Position numbers and translations under genes: made by a program
Assembly (NCBI GenBank): GCA_905221605.1
Contig: CAJNDS010000021.1
Coordinates: forward strand, 220,001-252,790
Source of the DNA: Symbiodinium natans
Lineage: Eukaryota > Sar > Dinophyceae > Suessiales > Symbiodiniaceae
Direction: 5' to 3'
DNA length: 32,790 bases
Part shown: piece after piece, positions 30,805 to 32,790 of the stretch
How positions within the stretch are numbered: position 1 is the first letter of the stretch
How the letters are laid out: each line of letters opens with the position of its first letter
Notes under the pieces: model-generated
What the model was told of the DNA's origin: nothing
Seen by the model: only the letters and a program-made list of their open reading frames with translations
Databases searched by the model: none

Positions 30805-31020
30805 TTATCTATTTCTAAGATATTCCAAAATAATACGACGTACCTCGAATAGACGACGCCCAATGGCAAGAAGGATCGTCTCGATCGAATTGGGAGAAAA
30901 AATACACGCCTTACGATTGAGATCATCCCCAACCAATATCTTAATATGAAAATAATCTCCTATACGAATAGGACCACGACCCCCCTCCACGTAGGACCGC
31001 TCCGCCGGCGTGAATCCCAT
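30805..31020 (-). CDS. Short hypothetical frame in the AT-rich block, 71 aa
   Basis: Reads MGFTPAERSYVEGGRGPIRI then GDYFHIKILVGDD and a charged C-terminal helix (LFEVRRIILEYLRNR). It is more balanced in composition and more protein-like than its surroundings and could be a remnant of an organellar or bacterial gene, but I cannot name a family. Confidence 0.25.
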   Translation of the reverse strand: MGFTPAERSYVEGGRGPIRIGDYFHIKILVGDDLNRKACIFSPNSIETILLAIGRRLFEVRRIILEYLRNR

Positions 31021-31190
31021 CGTAAATTGCCCGAGACGTGGGCAGGATTAGGAAAACAACGAACAATGGTCGGGGTCTCTCATATAGATTAGGGGAGGAC
31101 GAGGATTTCTAGACTTAATTTTGATTTTAAATGTTTCCTTACCTTAGGATCCTTATATACGATATAATTATGAAATAGTTATAAGAGCCT

Positions 31191-31222
31191 AAACCCTAAT
31201 CCCTAACCCCTCACCCCTAAAC
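31191..31222 (-). repeat. Degenerate CCCTAAA tract in the AT-rich block
   Basis: CCTAAACCCTAATCCCTAACCCC-like words, the same repeat type as in the GC-rich part, which links the AT-rich block to the same genome. Confidence 0.6.
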
Positions 31223-31538
31223 CCGACCACACGAGACCCCAAACCCATGTTTTTCTCCCTCGTTTACCAATTATTTAATTCCATCGTAGATAGCTCTATA
31301 ATCAAAAAGAATAATCTCAATATCAAATTCTCCTATGAAAAGAGAATATTAATATTAGCTTTTATAATGAATATTATGAAGTATAGAGAGAAATGAAAAT
31401 CGTAATATTAATATAAATGAAATATGAATAAAGTGAGTATTCATTCGTATTTATTTCGTGAATTATAAATTAATGTACGAAGGCGCCTTTCGATTGAAAA
31501 ATCAATCATCATCTCAATATGAAAATACTAGAGGGGAC

Positions 31539-31557
31539 CCGTCGATTCCATCGACGG
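31539..31557. other. Perfect 8-bp stem hairpin
   Basis: CCGTCGAT-TCC-ATCGACGG is a perfect inverted repeat with a three-base loop in AT-rich DNA. It is not followed by a T run, so a terminator reading is weak. Confidence 0.6.
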
Positions 31558-31783
31558 CATATCCGCCTACTAAGTAGAAATAGATATACGTTAAAACTCT
31601 GAAAAAGTGCGGACAAATAAAATATCCAAGTATTTTCGGGATCTCTATATAGATATTTGAGAGTCTGACGTGTGAGCGTGGTGGGTAAGAATTTATTTAG
31701 TAAGAACTTGAATGAATGATTTAATGCGAAGGTAAGATTTAAGGATTACGATTTATCCTCGGGAGGGCGGGGGTCGGGTGGCC

Positions 31784-32790
31784 ATGGAACGGTGCGTCCC
31801 ACCCGCCGCAGAGGATTCTTTCTTTTGGTTTTGGTTGTGGAAGGACGTGCTTTGGATAGGATTTGTGTTGGGTGTTTTGCAGATAGGATGCAGGTCTTGG
31901 TTTGAAAAGGTAGACCAGGTTCTTGCTGCTAAACGCTTGGGGGGGCGGTGTTCTTGTTGGAAGGGATGCAAGCGTAGAAACGGATTGCTCATTTTGGCTC
32001 TTTGGTGCCTGAGTTCGTTGATTGGAGGAAATTGTGTGGAATGGGGTCATCTTTCCCCGCCGTTCCCATATCCTCATGTGTTTCCGACTTGGGATAATGC
32101 TCGTGCTAAAAGCCGTAGACGTTCGGCGTATCGATGTCATTGGGTTTCGCCCCAGCACTTGTTCTATTTGCAGCACTTGCGTTCGTGCGCTGCTTCAATT
32201 TGGGGACATTTTAGGGCGAGCAACGCTGGGATGCCCATCTGTCTCTTTTTGCCGGGATTGGACCAATTGATGAATCGGCTCGTCGCTCTGCCTCTCTTGG
32301 CTCAGAGCTTCTACTTTGCCGTGTTTTGGCTTTGGAATCTGCAGAGAGGTGATTGGTTGAAGAGCGCAATCTGTGGAGGTGCCGTGGTGTTGTGGGGTCG
32401 GGACCATCATTTCAGGGCGCCGATTTGTCATGTTGTGTCGGTGCTCGGGGGTTGGTATTTGAGTCAGGGTATGACGTTTATGATTCGTCTTTTCCTTCTC
32501 GGACTTGTGGGGCTTTACCCAGCTTTTCCACAAGGATCCTTTCCATCGCTGCTGCAAGGTAGTGCGAGTATGGAGATTGATGAAGTTGAAGATGTGGCCA
32601 TGCCATCGGCGATGCCGCTCATGGATCCCCCTCCTTCGGCGGCTGAAGTTACGTTGGCGGGACTATTCGGATGTAGTATCGGTGATATCCGGAGTCTTGG
32701 GGAGGGGGATGACAGCGGAATCTGCCGGGACCCAAGGGCTTCGCAGGAATGGTACTGTCTTGTTTCAGGATGCGCTCGTAGTCGAGGAAA
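31784..32790 (+). CDS. Long hypothetical open frame, N-terminal part, runs off the window end
   Basis: ATG at 31784 in context GGCCATGGAA opens at least 335 codons with no stop to the end of the window. The first 250 residues are rich in Trp, Cys, Leu and Phe with several hydrophobic stretches (FFWFWLWKDVLWIGFVLGV; LLILALWCLSSLIGG; MIRLFLLGLVGLYPAF) that could be membrane segments. Then comes an acidic, proline-rich part (MEIDEVEDVAMPSAMPLMDP). No domain is recognised. Caution: this strand is very poor in A, which lowers stop-codon frequency in all three + frames and, with many T at second positions, makes a chance translation hydrophobic. Confidence 0.4.
   Translation, partial: MERCVPPAAEDSFFWFWLWKDVLWIGFVLGVLQIGCRSWFEKVDQVLAAKRLGGRCSCWKGCKRRNGLLILALWCLSSLIGGNCVEWGHLSPPFPYPHVFPTWDNARAKSRRRSAYRCHWVSPQHLFYLQHLRSCAASIWGHFRASNAGMPICLFLPGLDQLMNRLVALPLLAQSFYFAVFWLWNLQRGDWLKSAICGGAVVLWGRDHHFRAPICHVVSVLGGWYLSQGMTFMIRLFLLGLVGLYPAFPQGSFPSLLQGSASMEIDEVEDVAMPSAMPLMDPPPSAAEVTLAGLFGCSIGDIRSLGEGDDSGICRDPRASQEWYCLVSGCARSRG

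Larger units (their letters stand above)
28575..31735. other. AT-rich block of unknown origin without a recognised gene
   Basis: Base composition switches abruptly to strongly AT-rich. Open frames are short and I recognise no plastid, mitochondrial, rRNA or tRNA gene. The only GC-richer islands are a tandem hairpin repeat (29131-29338), a frame at 30805-31020, a degenerate CCCTAAA tract (about 31191-31222) and a hairpin at 31539-31557. Possible readings: organellar DNA inserted in the nucleus, DNA of another organism joined in assembly, or a genuine AT-rich nuclear island. Confidence 0.6.

Noticed and set aside
31739-32557. Two long minus-strand frames opposite the terminal open frame
   Set aside because: They share one frame but are split by a stop near 32194, and are rich in His, Lys, Pro, Gln and Thr as expected for the antisense of a G/T-rich strand.
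1-32790. CRISPR array, rRNA genes or a dinoflagellate spliced-leader gene
   Set aside because: No regularly spaced repeats with unique spacers, no conserved rRNA cores and no spliced-leader core sequence were seen on either strand.

Overview
The window looks like nuclear DNA of a dinoflagellate. Three things point there. Exons are short and most introns begin with GC rather than GT, with acceptors usually reading AG|G. The gene families fit: a cyclic-nucleotide-binding-domain/kinase fusion of the alveolate PKG type and a PPR-like protein with repeated 'ACEK..W..A' helices. TTTAGGG/CCCTAAA arrays are scattered through the interior. No DinoSL spliced-leader sequence was recognised. The exon models below were built by hand from protein motifs plus reading-frame phase and need transcript confirmation.

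Layout. 1-3.4 kb is repeat-rich with no recognisable gene. From about 3.6 to 15.9 kb a single + strand gene encodes a cGMP-dependent-kinase-like protein: four cyclic-nucleotide-binding segments, then an AGC-type kinase domain whose G-loop, YALK, alpha-C, hinge, RDLKPEN, DFG, GTPHYM/APE and VWSLG exons lie in correct order and join in phase. Two other complete + strand genes sit inside its introns: an EEP-superfamily (nocturnin/CCR4-like) nuclease at 8.57-9.72 kb and an intronless PPR-like protein at 11.22-12.63 kb. A 186-residue basic low-complexity protein follows at 17.0-17.5 kb, then weaker hypothetical exons at 18.4-20.3 kb.

The most striking gene is at 25.35-27.77 kb. Thirteen exons join in phase to give a 279-residue fusion of a CPFC glutaredoxin with a methionine sulfoxide reductase B. 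The MsrB catalytic position (R-H-x-A-N) is an in-frame TGA, so it reads as a selenoprotein. No SECIS element could be confirmed by eye.

Two families of ~70-115 bp elements with terminal inverted repeats are dispersed in the window; the ones that can be placed lie inside or beside introns, and one interrupts a coiled-coil reading frame between 7-bp direct repeats (introner-like).

From about 28.3 to 31.7 kb composition changes to a strongly AT-rich, organelle-like or foreign block with no gene recognised. It contains a 90-bp tandem hairpin repeat. The last kilobase returns to balanced GC and holds a long reading frame that runs off the window end.
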